Positions 29,268 to 40,600 of a stretch of 64,000 nt of DNA are shown here, piece after piece. The stretch's first letter is position 1; every line of letters starts with the position of its first letter. The position numbers were made by a program, and so were the translations under genes. A model generated the notes under the pieces. It saw nothing but the letters and a program-made list of their open reading frames with translations, had not been told where the DNA came from and made no database searches. The stretch is taken from contig NC_068351.1 in NCBI RefSeq assembly GCF_014633365.1, positions 24,710,366 through 24,774,365 of the forward strand, written 5' to 3'. The DNA comes from Diospyros lotus (taxonomy: Eukaryota > Streptophyta > Magnoliopsida > Ericales > Ebenaceae).

Positions 29268-31663
29268 CTAGTCAGAGGGGGGAACCGGGGTTTCATGAGG
29301 AAGGCCGGCAACATCTTGAGGAGGAGCAGCCGCCTCGAGTTAAGCATCTTCAGTAGGAGGAGCTACTTCGAGCTGAGCATCTTCAGTAGGAGGAGCGGCC
29401 TCGAGCTGAGCATCTTCAGTAGGGGGGCTTCGGCCTGATCAGGCTGAGTGGAAGTCCCAGCAGCCTCTCTTTTAGCTGCCTCAGCTGCATACCTTGCGAA
29501 CTCTTCCACGGCATCATCGCCAAAGAAAGAGACGTCCAGCTCGGGGTGAACTGTCCACAAAGTATACAGAAACTCGATTGAATTTTCTGAGGGAGCCTCT
29601 TCGCGCTCTTGGGTCACCCGAGCTTCAACCTCAACTTCTTTCCGCACGAGCTCCTCCTTGAACTTTTCCAGCTCACGAGCGACAGCGTCAACTCGCTCCT
29701 CGGCCGACCTCTATGCCTTCCTGCTTTCCTCCAGCTCTTCCGAGGCTTTCTTGAGCTTCACGTTATAACCGGAAAAGGCCTCGGCATACATAGATTTCTC
29801 TTTAAAGAGCTCATCCTCAGCTTCCCTCTTAGCCTCCTCGGCTATTCGGATGCGGTCTACGAGCCCCTCCTGGTGACTCCGCATCTTCTGGGTCTCCTGC
29901 GTCAGATAGGAGAGGCTATCTTGCAACTTCCTCTTATCCTCCTTGAGGTCCCTCGCGAGAGTCGCAAGCCTCTCCTTCTTCTTCAGGAGGACAGAAAGTT
30001 CCTCCGCTTGTTTGACACAACTGAGGACAGACTGAAAGGAAAAACAAAACAAAACATGTAAACTTGCAAGCAAAAGGAACGACGAAGAAATGAAAGACAA
30101 GGAAAGCTTACCAAGAGGCCGTGACGAGCAGAAAAGAGTGGGAGCCTTTCCCCCGTAACGCTCTCCCTCTCCAAGGCCTGAGCAGAATTCCCAAGGACGC
30201 AGTTCAGGTTGTCCGAAAGTATGTCGAAGTATACTCCCCCTGCAGAAACCTCTTGGGCCGCGGAGTCCGGAGGAGCGACAGCCTTTTTCTTCTTCTCGGC
30301 TTAGCTCCTTGTAATAGGAGACGAAGTCGATGGAGCCTTCCTTTTGCTCCCAGAAGCTGAGGCGGTTTGACCTTCGGCCCGAGCCTTCCCACGAGCAGGT
30401 ATAGCCACAACCACCTCGGAGTCGTGGGTCGTGACTGTCTCTGGGGCGGATAGAGCAGATGGAATCACCGGAGGATCGGCTGCAGGTATTATGGACCCTT
30501 CAAACCCGGGCGCATCCACCCGAGCTTGCGAGGTCGGAGCCGAAGAAGTTGCAGCAGAGGTCACCGCCGACTTGCCGTGCGGGGCGTACTTCAGTTTTAC
30601 CGTCCTCGGCATTGATGGACCAGCCTGTTCCTCTCGATCACCTTCGTCCGAGCTCACACCCAAGTCAATCTGTTCAAGGGCGGACTTAACGTCCTTCCTC
30701 CCTCGGACCCCTATCCTCTTCTTGTCTATCTCTTTTACGTTGAGGGAGGGGGTAAGCCCGAACTTACGAAGCAGGTTGTCAGAAGGCTTGATGTCGTCGG
30801 CATCTGTCTTCAGAGCCGCAACACTCTCGAGCAACTCAACGTCGCCCTTGGTCAAGTTGGGCTTTTCACCAGAAGTATCTGAAAAGGAAAGCAGTTAGTC
30901 AAAAGTGTGAGGGAAAAGCATGAAAAACAAGGATATGAGCTCGCTTACTGGGACATTGAACGAAGCCGTAGCTCGTGAGCTCGTGAAGAGAAATGCAAGA
31001 GGCAAAAAACCACCATGCCTTGTACGCCCCTACGTTAGACTTCCCCTTTGCCTTACCTTTTGGCAGGAGATCTTTATATTTGGACCTACGAGCTGTGATA
31101 TAGTACAGCCCCCTACCTAAACCCTTGAAAGAGAAGAGGAACCTAACGATCCTAGGGGATGGAGGCTCAAGGCCTGCCCTCTTAAAAAGGAGAGCTAATG
31201 AAGAAAGTTGAGCGTAGGAGTTTGGGGTGAGCTGGAAAGGCGAAAGCCTTAGGTCATTTAGGAGAGCTATCAAGTAAGGAGGGACTGGAAACCTAAAACC
31301 AGATTCTATATGTTGAAGGCTCAGAGCAATGAACCATTTAGGAGGGTTGGCAGCATGGTCCTCAGGAGAAGGATCCATGGCACTGGAGCTCGAAGGGAAG
31401 CTATACTCCCTAACCCATGAATTGAGCTCGCTGAAGGTCACGTTTGAAGGATGACGCTCGAACACATCGCGGGCGCTTCGGTCATCCCCAGATCGCTGAG
31501 ACGAAGCAGCAGAGACAGACAAAGCGAGTTCCCGAGCGCCCCCATCTCGCAGAGAGGAGAGCTCTTGAATAGTCTCTTCCCACCCTTCGCATGGCTCCGA
31601 AGAAGTCGGAGTGTCCATGTCTCCTATCTTGTAGTCACGACGCCTGTGACCTGAGAAGGACAT
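29268..31663 (-). pseudogene. Antisense spliced gene inside the Tat element (Transposase_28/PF04195-like)
   Basis: Three exons: 30949-31663, 30112-30878 and 29268-30032, split by introns of 70 and 79 bp with GT-AG ends (CCCA|GTAAGC...TTTTCAG|ATAC; CTCTTG|GTAAGC...CTTTCAG|TCTG). Joining them keeps one frame. Exon 1 carries FPVPPYLIALLNDLRLSPFQ and LTPNSYAQLSSLALL, resembling the 'putative gypsy type transposon' domain. Exon 2 is Ser/Ala-rich and basic. Exon 3 is a long charged coiled coil (EELSVLLKKKERLATLARDL), then an acidic tail with PPTEDAQLE repeats. Predicted length is about 750 residues. Breaks: TAA near 30303, TAG near 29709, a one-base slip in a C run near 29425 and a TAA near 29342. 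Extra ORFs, some antisense, are known from Tat elements. Function is unknown. Confidence 0.78.
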
Positions 31664-31983
31664 CTATGACAAAATTAGAGTCAAGTCGCCGGAAGCCGAC
31701 CAGTACTCACAAAAAAAAAAGCCCTAGGGACTCCCCCATTCAATCAAGTTGCGTAAGGTCCGCGAAACAAGGACTGCCTAAAGCCAATGGGGGGTGAGGG
31801 CTGGACATTCCAGCCCGGAAGATATCTAAACGTGAGACGAGCTCGATTCTACAGCCACGAGCCTAAAAAGGGGCAGACGACGCTCCAAAACTAGAAAAAG
31901 ACGAGCCATCACGAAGAAGGCAGTACACGAGTAAGGCTGAAGTGCAGTTAACCAAAAGGAAAATTAAAAGAGTTGGAACTTAC
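31664..31983 (-). other. Probable intron in the 5' leader of the antisense gene
   Basis: On the minus strand a donor-like TTTTTCTAG|TAAGTT (or CTA|GTAAGT) lies at about 31983, and an acceptor TTTTGTCATAG sits directly before the ATG at 31663. This suggests a leader exon upstream, at about 31984-32125. Confidence 0.4.
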
Positions 31984-32144
31984 TAGAAAAATAGCAGGCG
32001 AGTGGTGCCGGAGTTGGGAACGACAGCAAAGGCACCCAAGAACCAAGAAGGCGATCGTAACCGATGCTGAGCGAAAAGACGGAGGAACAAGCCTTTGCAA
32101 AAATTCAAAATGACAAGCGAAGAGGGAAGAAGGAAGCCTCTGCC

Positions 32145-32153
32145 CGTTATTTA
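32145..32153 (-). promoter_or_regulatory. Candidate TATA box for the antisense gene
   Basis: The minus strand reads AAAGGTATAAATAACGGG around 32141-32158. The TATAAATA lies upstream of the inferred leader exon and about 490 bp upstream of the antisense ATG. The candidate promoter is internal to the element, outside the LTR. Confidence 0.45.
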
Positions 32154-32410
32154 TACCTTTTACCCGAAAGATCTCAGTCGTCGGATTTGAGAACGGCTCA
32201 TAGCATACCCCAAGTAAATCGGCCGCACGATATCTCATGGGGCCCATAGGCATAATCACGCGCAGTAATGGGAAAGTGCGCACATTAAAAGCGGTACGAA
32301 CAAAACGTGCCATTTGAAACGTTTCTCGAGGAAGGAACTGGAGATAGTCTGAAACGTGGATAAACAGATCACGACAACTAAAACAGCTCTCAGTCCGTAG
32401 CTCGTACTAG

Positions 32411-32424
32411 AGCTGGGGGGCTTA
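32411..32424 (+). other. Polypurine tract
   Basis: AGCTGGGGGGCTTA immediately before the 3' LTR, the plus-strand primer position. Confidence 0.75.
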
Positions 32425-33096
32425 TGTTATGGGCGATCTCCGGAATTCAGCTGACGGGCTAGACTTGGTTGCGCAGGGCGAACCCAAAATACCCAAGGCA
32501 CAGTAGGCCGGCCGGAGTTCCTTAGAGGCTCGCCAGGCCCAGAGATTGAGAACCACTAATGAAGTCTCACGATAAAAAGTCAGGTCACCTGAAGACAGCG
32601 AGCTCGCTCTAAGCGAGCTCACTCAAAACAACATCCCAACATCACAACATCACGACTTCCGCTTCGCCGAAGGATGCGCCAAAGATTAGAACAGCTAGGA
32701 GACCGCGAGATTGTCGGAAGCGATATACACCTGCCTATCAGAAATAATTCAAATCCTTGAAGACAAGGAACCTATCCCTGATATTCTGGAGCCGATAAGG
32801 AAAGCGCCATCAACGGAATAGACTCCTTCCATATTTAGAACTGATTCGAATTGTAAACAACACGACTCTATTTATAGAGAAGAATACGCCACTGTAAAGG
32901 GATCACAAAAAATTATATACTGTGACTCTGCCAGAATAATCAGAGAACAGCCGTGGACTAGGCATCATTTGAGCCGAACCACGTAAAAATCTTGTATGCT
33001 TATTGTTGGTTCATTTGCTTCTGTTCCTTAGTCTTCGTCATCTGTTATTGCATTGCGGGCTCTCGAACTTCGGTTGACGGTTCTCGTACGTCAACA
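32425..33096 (+). repeat. Tat 3' LTR
   Basis: 672 bp, same length as the 5' LTR. Followed by ATTTA (33097-33101), the second copy of the target duplication. Confidence 0.93.
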
Positions 33097-33367
33097 ATTT
33101 ATCTTACCAGTTCGATTGATATCAGTGACTGATACATTGTCTTACTATTATTTTATTTCAATATCATTGGTTAGTTTTTAACGTCATATGTTTTAATTAT
33201 TTTTTTTGTAGGTAATAATATCAAGTTTTATCACTATTTCACCGAAAGTGCAACTAAAATAGCATAATTAGGTGCTATCATTCCTACTTTCTAGTATTTT
33301 TTATAATTATTTTTATTTTAGCAAAATAAAATTAGGGGCATAGAATTAATTATTGTTTGAATAAAAA

Positions 33368-35757
33368 TGTCTACTAGAAAGTATGAATTGATTTGAAAAA
33401 CGTAAGAAAAGAAGAAATGTAGAAGAACTAATTCAATCCCAAAAATGTGCACTTGAGAGATTTGTTATTAATACTATACCCCAAATACTAGAAAAACCAA
33501 ATGAATATTTAAATGAAAAATTAGTCGATTATTGTGAAGAAATTTTTGAGGATAATAGTTCAAATTCACCAAAAAAAATAGTGAAGAATATGATAAAAAT
33601 TTAAAAGAAAATGTAATAATCAACAAGAATAAAAATGTTAATAATGAAGATGAAATAACTATTAAAAATATTTATGATCTCGCACAATGAAAAATTTTAG
33701 ACGCAAAAATGATTGATTTATTAGTTGCAAAAGGTTCAATTAGATATGTTTTAGATTTTCTAAGAAATAAAAATTCTAGATACTTTTCTACAATTCATTA
33801 TATTCGAAATTTATCAAATGGAGAAAAATATGATAGAAAATGGTTAGTAAACTCAAAAGAATTAGATAAATTATTTTGTTATTGTTGTAAGTTATTTAAT
33901 TTGAAATCAAATACAAGAGAAATATTTTGTTATTGTTGTAAGTTATTTAAATAAAAAAATTGATCAACAATTACAAGAGAAAATAAATAAAGAGAAAGAG
34001 CATTGGAAGAATGTATTAATAAGAATTATTGCTATTGTAAAAAATCTTTCAAAAATAATTTGGCATTTCGTGGTACAAATGAGAAGATTTATCAAGATAA
34101 TAATGGAAATTTTTTAAGCTTAATTAAAACAATTGCTGAGTTTGATCCAATAATGCAAGAACACCTTAGATGCATTCAAAATGGAGAAATTCAAAGCCAT
34201 TACATTGGTCATAGAGTACAAAATGAGTTGATAAATATTTTAGCATTAGAAATAAGAAATATTATTATTAAAAAAATTAAAGAATCAGAATATTTTTCAA
34301 TTATACTTGATTGTGCCCCATATGCAAGTCATGAGGAACAAATATCTCTTATATTAAGATGTGTAGATATTTCAACAAGTCCGATAAAAATATAAGAGTA
34401 TTTTAGAAATTTTTTAAAAGTGGATGATATCTCTGGTCAAGGTATTTTTAATGTACTCACAAGAAAAATAAAAAATCTTGAACTTGATATAAATAATGTG
34501 AGAGGACAATGATATGATAATGGATCTAATATGAAAGGTAAACATCAAGGTGTGCAAAAAAAATTATTAAATATAAATTCTAGAGCATTTTGTACACCCT
34601 GTGGTTATCACAATCTTAATTTAGTTCTTTGTGATATGGCTAATTCATGTGCTAATACTAGACATTTTTTGGCACAACGTATATATACATTATTTTATTC
34701 TTCTACAAAAAGATGGAAAACTTTACAAAATCATGTTTTAAATTTGACACTTAAACTATTATCACAAACATGTTGGGAAAGCCGTATTGAAAGTGTTAAA
34801 GCAATAAGATATCAAGCTCCACAAATAAGAGATATTTTATATCAATTAATAGAAACTAATAAGGATACTAAAACAAGAAGTGAAGCTATTTCTTTAGCAA
34901 CATATGATATTGAAAGTTTTGAATTTTTGTTAGGCATGATTATTTGGTATGATATGTTATTTGCTATTAATACAGTTAGTAAATATTTACAATATAAAGA
35001 TATGGACATTGCTATTGCAATAGATCACTTGATATGTCTTATGTCTTTTTTTAAAACTATAGAGAAGATGGTTTTAAATCTTTTATGATTGCTGCTAAAG
35101 AAATTGCACAATAAATGAATATAAAACCAAAGTTTTGTGAAAAACAAACAAAAAGAAGAAAAAATAATTTGATGAGAATGAAAATGAGGAGATGAAATTA
35201 TCTAGGGAAGAATATTTTAGAATTAATTATTTTACATATTCAACGGATCATGCTATTTCCTTCCTTCAAAATAGATTTGAATAATTTAAAATTTATGAAG
35301 ATAATTTTAGTTTTCTTTATAATACAAAAAAGTTAAAATTGCTTGATGATAATAATTTGAAAAAAAATTATTTAAATATTAAATTTTTTCTAAAACATGA
35401 TATGCTATATGATATTGATGGTTTAGATTTATTTTCAAAATTAAAATTTTAAAAGAAATTATAACCATAGAAATTAAAACACCACTTGCGATATTAAATT
35501 TTATAAAACAAATAAATTATTTTCCAAATGCATGGATAACTTATAGAATATTATTAACTATTTCTATTGTAGCTTCAATAGAAAGAAGTTTTTCAAAATT
35601 AAAATTAATAAAATTTTATTTACATTCAACTATGTCATAAGAAAGATTAAGTAATTTAGCAATATTATCAATTGAAAAAGATTTACTTTCTAAATTAGAA
35701 TACAAAAATTTTATTAATGACTTTACATATCAAAAAGCAAGAAAAATAAATTTTTAA
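33368..35757 (+). pseudogene. hAT transposase (TTF zinc finger / HAT dimerisation type), decayed
   Basis: Begins MSTRKYELI at 33368. A zinc-finger segment reads KLFCYCCKLF near 33870. The catalytic region reads NNLAFRGTNEKIYQDNNGNF, YFSIILDCAPYASHEEQISL (first Asp), KGKHQGVQKKLLNIN, CGYHNLNLVLCDMANSC and WESRIESVKAIRYQ. The C-terminal HAT dimerisation part reads VASIERSFSKLKLIKFYLHS and ARKINF. At least seven stops or shifts interrupt it (for example 33951-33953, 34393-34395, 35086-35088). Most of the readable frame is shared, so decay is mainly by substitution. A 26-bp direct duplication (33873-33898 and 33924-33949) disrupts the zinc finger. Confidence 0.85.
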
Positions 35758-35839
35758 TAATTTTTATTATTTTTTGAAGAGCCACAAAATTTATTATAGC
35801 CTAGGGCCCATTAAGCCTTGGGTCGGCCCTAGTTTGGAG

Positions 35840-36081
35840 TTATGAAGAATTAGGATCGCAGGGTTGATGGCACTGAAGCCACTTTGAAGATGGTTTTGGA
35901 TAGTTTGATTTGGTGGAAGGAGGTGGAATCTAAGACCATCGATATGATGGTCGAGCTGTATTTCAAAAACGAGCCCAAGGGGTGGAGAGAAATGGATGGA
36001 GAACTGGTAGCAGAGGCTGCAAAAGAGATTGACCTCACCATATTTGGACCGTTGGTGTGGAGGAATTATCAGAAGAACTAG
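35840..36081 (+). pseudogene. Coding-like 3' fragment of unknown protein
   Basis: Open from about 35853 to TAG 36079-36081. It reads TEATLKMVLDSLIWWKEVES, then MVELYFKNEPKGWREMDGEL and VAEAAKEIDLTIFGPLVWRN. Amino-acid use looks protein-coding (amphipathic, acidic-hydrophobic), unlike the AT-rich surroundings. I do not recognise the family with confidence. A C-terminal piece of a plant protein, perhaps left by retroposition, is possible. The hAT inserted directly upstream of it. Confidence 0.35.
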
Positions 36082-36185
36082 AGAGCTAGTTCGACCTTGA
36101 CAATTGGATTTTTTTTTTTTTTTTTTGTGTTGAGTAGAGGGGGGAGGGAAGGCATAATCACATTTCTCTTCATGGCATCATCAAA

Positions 36186-36411
36186 TGTAATATTCCAAGA
36201 GTCCAAAGAAGGGTATTATATATCGAGAATAAGTAAGAAATAAATCAACACCAGCTGGATATCTTTTGGGTTAAATGTAGACAATAAACTCTCAGGTGAA
36301 ACGTGCTTGACCTAAGGAAGTTCAAGAATGGGTGACCTCCTAGGAAGTTCACATAGGCCTATCAAAATAAGTTGTTCTGATTCTTTCTATCACTCGATGC
36401 GAGATGTTACA
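36186..36411 (+). mobile_element. Solo Cassandra LTR with TSD
   Basis: 226 bp from TGTAATATTCCAAGAG to GCGAGATGTTACA, flanked by TCAAA on both sides (36181-36185 and 36412-36416). The 5S-rRNA-like core is on the plus strand (GTGAAACGTGCTTGACC, then AATGGGTGACCTCCTAGGAA). No internal sequence remains, so it is a recombination product of a full element. Confidence 0.9.
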
Positions 36412-36416
36412 TCAAA

Positions 36417-37073
36417 TTTCTCTCATCCAAAGTGATTTTGGTTTTCGAAGATGTTGATTCAAGAATCATAGCTTGACTTGTAAGGATATGAATTAGATGG
36501 TAGAAATAGAAATGCTTGTTATGTACATGCACCAGTGTATGTAGGGGAGGACCTGCATTGCCCTTTGCTTAATTAATGAAGCATCAAAGCATCCAACCAT
36601 AGCTTTCCACATTCAAATCCCCTATTCTGACAGTGTCTTGACACAAATAAAATTCTTACAAATCTCTTTAGTTCATCTCAATATAAAATGCTAAGTATTT
36701 TGAATCAAAAATTTGTTCTCACAATATGACTTAATCGACTCCTATTTTTTAGCTCGATAGAGAGCCAAGTGAATCACAATTATGCCTGACTCTTCATGTC
36801 CCTTGTTCGACTAATAAGATCTATGTGCTTACTTTTTAATTTTAGATTACTTTTCAAATTTAATATTTAATATATAAATTAATCTAGCTAGATTAAACCC
36901 AATTGATTTTGATGAGAGATAGGGATAAAAGGTTGGATACTCTCAATTCCATTAAAATTATTATAATCGCAGCAGTTGTTAGGTGATTGCACCTCATTAA
37001 TTTGAGAGGCTATAACACGTTATTAGCTAGGTTTGTGTCTAGAGTTATTTATTAAGAGTTACCCATAAGTTAC
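36417..37073. other. AT-rich intergenic sequence, no gene seen
   Basis: No recognisable product or repeat boundary. Confidence 0.45.
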
Positions 37074-37076
37074 TTA

Positions 37077-37806
37077 GGGGGAGTTTGATACAGAAAAAAT
37101 TTTAAGATTTCTGGGAATGTTAGGTTGGGAATTTGTATTCCCATATTTGGTATAATTTCTTATAAAAAGAATCCTAAGAAATAGAATTCTCAGTATAATT
37201 TTTAAGTAACTTTCCCACAAAAAGATTTCTATAGGGAGTTGGGAATCCAAGTTTTTTATGAACTTGAGAATGTTTTTAACAAATAAAAAGATTAAAATAC
37301 CCCTTACCCTTTTATAACTTCATACAAACATATTATATATCTTATATATTAAATATAAAAATATATTATAATATATTTATATTATTTATTATAAAATATT
37401 ATATATATTAAAGTACATATTCATACAAACATATATATTATTATGTATATATATATACATACACATGCATATATATATATATAATGTGTAAAAAAATAAC
37501 ATTTTTTTATTTTCTAAAGATATTGTGGATCCCAATATTTTACATAGTAGCAGAAATTTATCATTTTTAAATAAAAAATTAAATAAGGATAATTTTAGAA
37601 AAAGAACATGAATTCTCAAGGATGTTATATTTAAACCAAACATAGGAATGTAAGATTCTCAGAAAAAAATACTCAACATTCTAGAGAATGTTTAAATCTA
37701 TTCAAACATAAAATTGCATAAATTCTGGAAATCAAAGACTTCCAAGAACATTTCCAAGAATCATGAATTCCAGGAATTTAAAAACTTATCCCGTACCAAA
37801 CGCTCC
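37077..37806. mobile_element. Tourist-like (PIF/Harbinger) MITE
   Basis: 730 bp, very AT-rich. Left end GGGGGAGTTTGATACAG, complement of the right end GGAGCGTTTGGTACGGG, both followed by A/T runs ending in TTTTAAG/AAGTTTTT. TTA is duplicated at 37074-37076 and 37807-37809. No coding capacity. Confidence 0.75.
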
Positions 37807-37809
37807 TTA

Positions 37810-38634
37810 GAGTTAGAATTGTGATGATTTTTAATTTTATCCACCCAAAATTGCCATGAGAGGATTTTCAGTATTAATTGTTTGTGCAAAAAATTGTGCT
37901 TTGAGAAGATTTACAATTTTGTTTGTTCAAAAACTATACCATCGTAATTAATTATAAAAAAAATCTACACAATTATTGACTGATAGATTTCTATCATTAT
38001 TATGAGATAGTAATTAAAGATAGGTGTCTTTAAATGGTACATCTTCTCTTAATTATTGTGTGTTCTAAGATTTAACGAGGCAAACTCAATATAAATGTGA
38101 TTATTTATTGCTAAGTTACTATAAATGTGATTGATTGCCCATAATTTACAACTAATATCAGAACACTACTTTTGAGTTGAGAGAGCTTCCCAGAAACCAT
38201 GTAAAGATAGATTCTTAGACAAAAGTTTCAGCAACGAACAAGTAGATTTGAGCCATGAAATTAAAGCAGCTTCCAAATCATGATCATCTAAACAAAACAA
38301 CACTAAGTGAATAAATATAAGTGAGCTTATTTCTGATGAATGAATAAATCTAAGTGGGATTATTTTAAATGAGTAATTCTAAGTGGGAGTATTTTTTTCA
38401 AAGAATAAATTATGAGTAAATGGCAAGAAAATAATTAATAATGCTTATAATATAAATATTCATTATTTTGGGAGTAAAATTTTTCAAGGGAACTATTTCC
38501 TGTAAATAGCACAGTAAGGGACTTTTTGGCACGGTTCCAAAAAATCCTCCCTGTCTTCTTGCTGCAACATTCCAACGTTCCTTTTCCTTTTGACAGTAGC
38601 TTGCCACAACATCCTTGCTCCATGATGGTGACTA
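37810..38634. other. AT-rich intergenic sequence, no gene seen
   Basis: Nothing recognised. A few short repeated words (CTAAGTGGGA-TTATTT near 38350 and 38380) only. Confidence 0.4.
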
Positions 38635-38905
38635 AAGGAAAAAATCCATAAGGCAAAAATCTTCGTGGCAAAATTCTTAAGGCGAGATTCTTAAGTCAAA
38701 AATTTTTACGGCAACATCCTTAAGGAAAAAATTCTTAAAGCGAGATCCTTAAGACAAAATCCTCAAGGCGAGATCCTTAAGGCAAGAATCCTTAAAGCGA
38801 GATTCTTGTGGCAAAATTCTTAAGACGAGATCTTTAAGGAAAAAATCCTTAAGCGAGATCTTTAAGGCGAAATCCTTAAGGCAAAAATTCTTAAGGTTTC
38901 CTTGA
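38635..38905. repeat. Minisatellite with AAGGCGAGATCCTT unit
   Basis: About 17 diverged copies of a 14-17-bp unit, consensus near CTTAAGGCGAGATC with GCGAGA/GCAAAA variants. Many copies contain the palindrome CTTAAG or CCTTAAGG. The array ends at AAGGTTTCCTTGAGG. Confidence 0.88.
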
Positions 38906-40439
38906 GGCTGGGGGGATTCCTTTTAAGCCCATTCCAATTAGACTAAGGACTATTGTCCTCATGCTCATCGCATGCATGTTCATCCCAAATATTTGATAAA
39001 GAACACTATAAATGACCTTTATCTTGAGGGGAAAGATACCTCTTGATATTCGTTAACTACATCATTTATTTAGTGCATTATTTTCCTTCACATACTGACT
39101 TAAGTATCGAAAGGCATACGTATGTGAGTAATTCCCACATGCCTTCTAACTTGTTCTTGTAAGTGTAGTTGTACCTTGAACGCACAAGAGGCTACTCACA
39201 AAAGGATTAACCCACTACCAAAAATATCTCTAAGGGCTTATTCTAGACATTGGCCAGATAATCAAAGACTAGAGCTACCTAACGCATACTTCCACAAATA
39301 GACACTTGCCAGCTGTTCGCCTCGCTCTACTGCTGCTCTAGGGTTCTCGCCTCACAAATTCTAATTGTTGTATTTTTGACAATAATAAATGGCTTTTTTA
39401 ATTATTAGTAAATTTGGTTTGTATTTCGCTTTGTATTATACTCTCACTAACAATGATTAGTTATTAGCTAATATTAATTAGTTGTTTTAAAAAGAAAAAG
39501 ATAGCCATTAATTGGATTGTTTAAGAAAGCTAATTAGATATGTTTAATAGGTACTAAAATTGGAGGTGGTAAAAGATAAGATAATTATATTTATTAATTT
39601 AATTGTTTAAGAAAACTAAGCATGCTTTATCTCAAATAAGGCGTGTAATGACTTGTGGTTATCTGTATTTCTTTTTATTTGTGATATGGTAAGGTAGGCG
39701 TTAAGCTATAAATGCCACAATTATTCTACAAGGTGATAAAGGGGTAAGGAAAAATGAATGTTGAAAGGAAGTAATTATTGTGTGTAACACATGAGTAAAA
39801 AGGGATTAAAGGAAATGTGGAGAAATAATTATATTTATGTCTGTAATGAGTTAAAGAGCAAAATGGGAAAAATAGAGAAGAAAAGGAAATGGAAGAAAGA
39901 CTAAAATGGGCTTAATATGTGTGTGTGGTGTGCTTAAAAGAGGGGTAGGATGGTCATTTGGGAGGATGGTCATGGCTCCATAGTTCTTTTTTTCTCTTCT
40001 TCTCATTTTCTTCTTTCGTTAATCTTGCCGGTTTGAAGCTTCAAGTGGAAGGCAGCGTAAGGAGGCTTTTTCTTCTCGGTTTCTTTTCCGATATTAGGCA
40101 AGCTAAGGCAAGTTCCCTTTTGCACCATTGGTTTTTGTTGTGCAAGTGATTCTTTTTTGTTTTGGTGTTGTGAGCTACTTCTCTTGATTTTAAAAGCCTT
40201 GTGAATAATCTCCTTCTTTTGTTATTTCCATGTTAAAATAGGTTGCGGGGGGTCATCTTCGTTCTCTCTTTAAACTTGGGTTTTGAACAAACTTGATGTT
40301 GGGTTTTGTTGGGATTCATGTTCTAGTTTCTACGGGGTTTATTTCATCCCATTTTTGTTTCAAAATGGCAACTTGGGGGGTTAGAAAATGATCCGTGGGG
40401 GATTTTGTGTGTTTGTTGATCATTTTTTGAGTTTCTGGA

Positions 40440-40600
40440 CTCATTAGTCAACTATTTGGGGTCAATAGTCGACTAATAAGTGAGTTTACCAACCTACAGA
40501 AGACCAACTCTCGGTCTAGTCGACTAAGCTTTTCAATAGTTAACTAATCTTCTTATAAGTTGACTATCCTACTCATTAGTCGACTAAAGATTATAGACAA
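40440..40600. repeat. Cluster of TAGTCGACTAA-like palindromes
   Basis: About seven variants of TTAGTCGACTAA / TAAGTTGACTA in 160 bp (40441, 40465, 40528, 40549, 40561, 40578), irregularly spaced. Confidence 0.7.

Larger units (their letters stand above)
21253..33096 (+). mobile_element. Complete Tat-lineage Ty3/gypsy retrotransposon (11.8 kb)
   Basis: LTRs of 672 bp each (21253-21924 and 32425-33096) both start TGTTATGGGCGATCTCCGG and end TCTCGTACGTCAACA. ATTTA flanks the element on both sides (21248-21252 and 33097-33101). Internally: a primer-site region (CCTTGGCGCTAGAAGG), gag, protease, RT, RNase H, an additional RNase H, integrase, a repeat-rich non-coding region, an antisense gene and a polypurine tract. 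The extra RNase H between RT-RNase H and integrase is the hallmark of the Tat lineage. I counted about 29 differences between the LTRs (about 96% identity, mostly transitions), indicating an insertion of moderate age. Confidence 0.93.
20421..35831 (+). mobile_element. hAT transposon (ZMYM1/TTF-type transposase) split by a Tat retrotransposon
   Basis: Terminal inverted repeats: left CAGGGCTGGCCCAAG, right (complement) TAGGGCCGACCCAAG, 12 of 15 matching. Flanks are GTTTGGAC (20413-20420) and GTTTGGAG (35832-35839), an 8-bp duplication with one change. Without the 11.85-kb Tat insertion (element plus one TSD copy, 21253-33101) the element is about 3.56 kb. The 5' non-coding part (20421-21252) includes a GA repeat and a TATA-like ATATAAAAAG near 20960. 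The transposase follows at 33368-35757. Confidence 0.85.

Noticed and set aside
29609..30061. Plus-strand open frame over the coiled-coil exon
   Set aside because: The minus strand has the in-frame splice sites and coiled-coil pattern; the plus-strand frame is its shadow.
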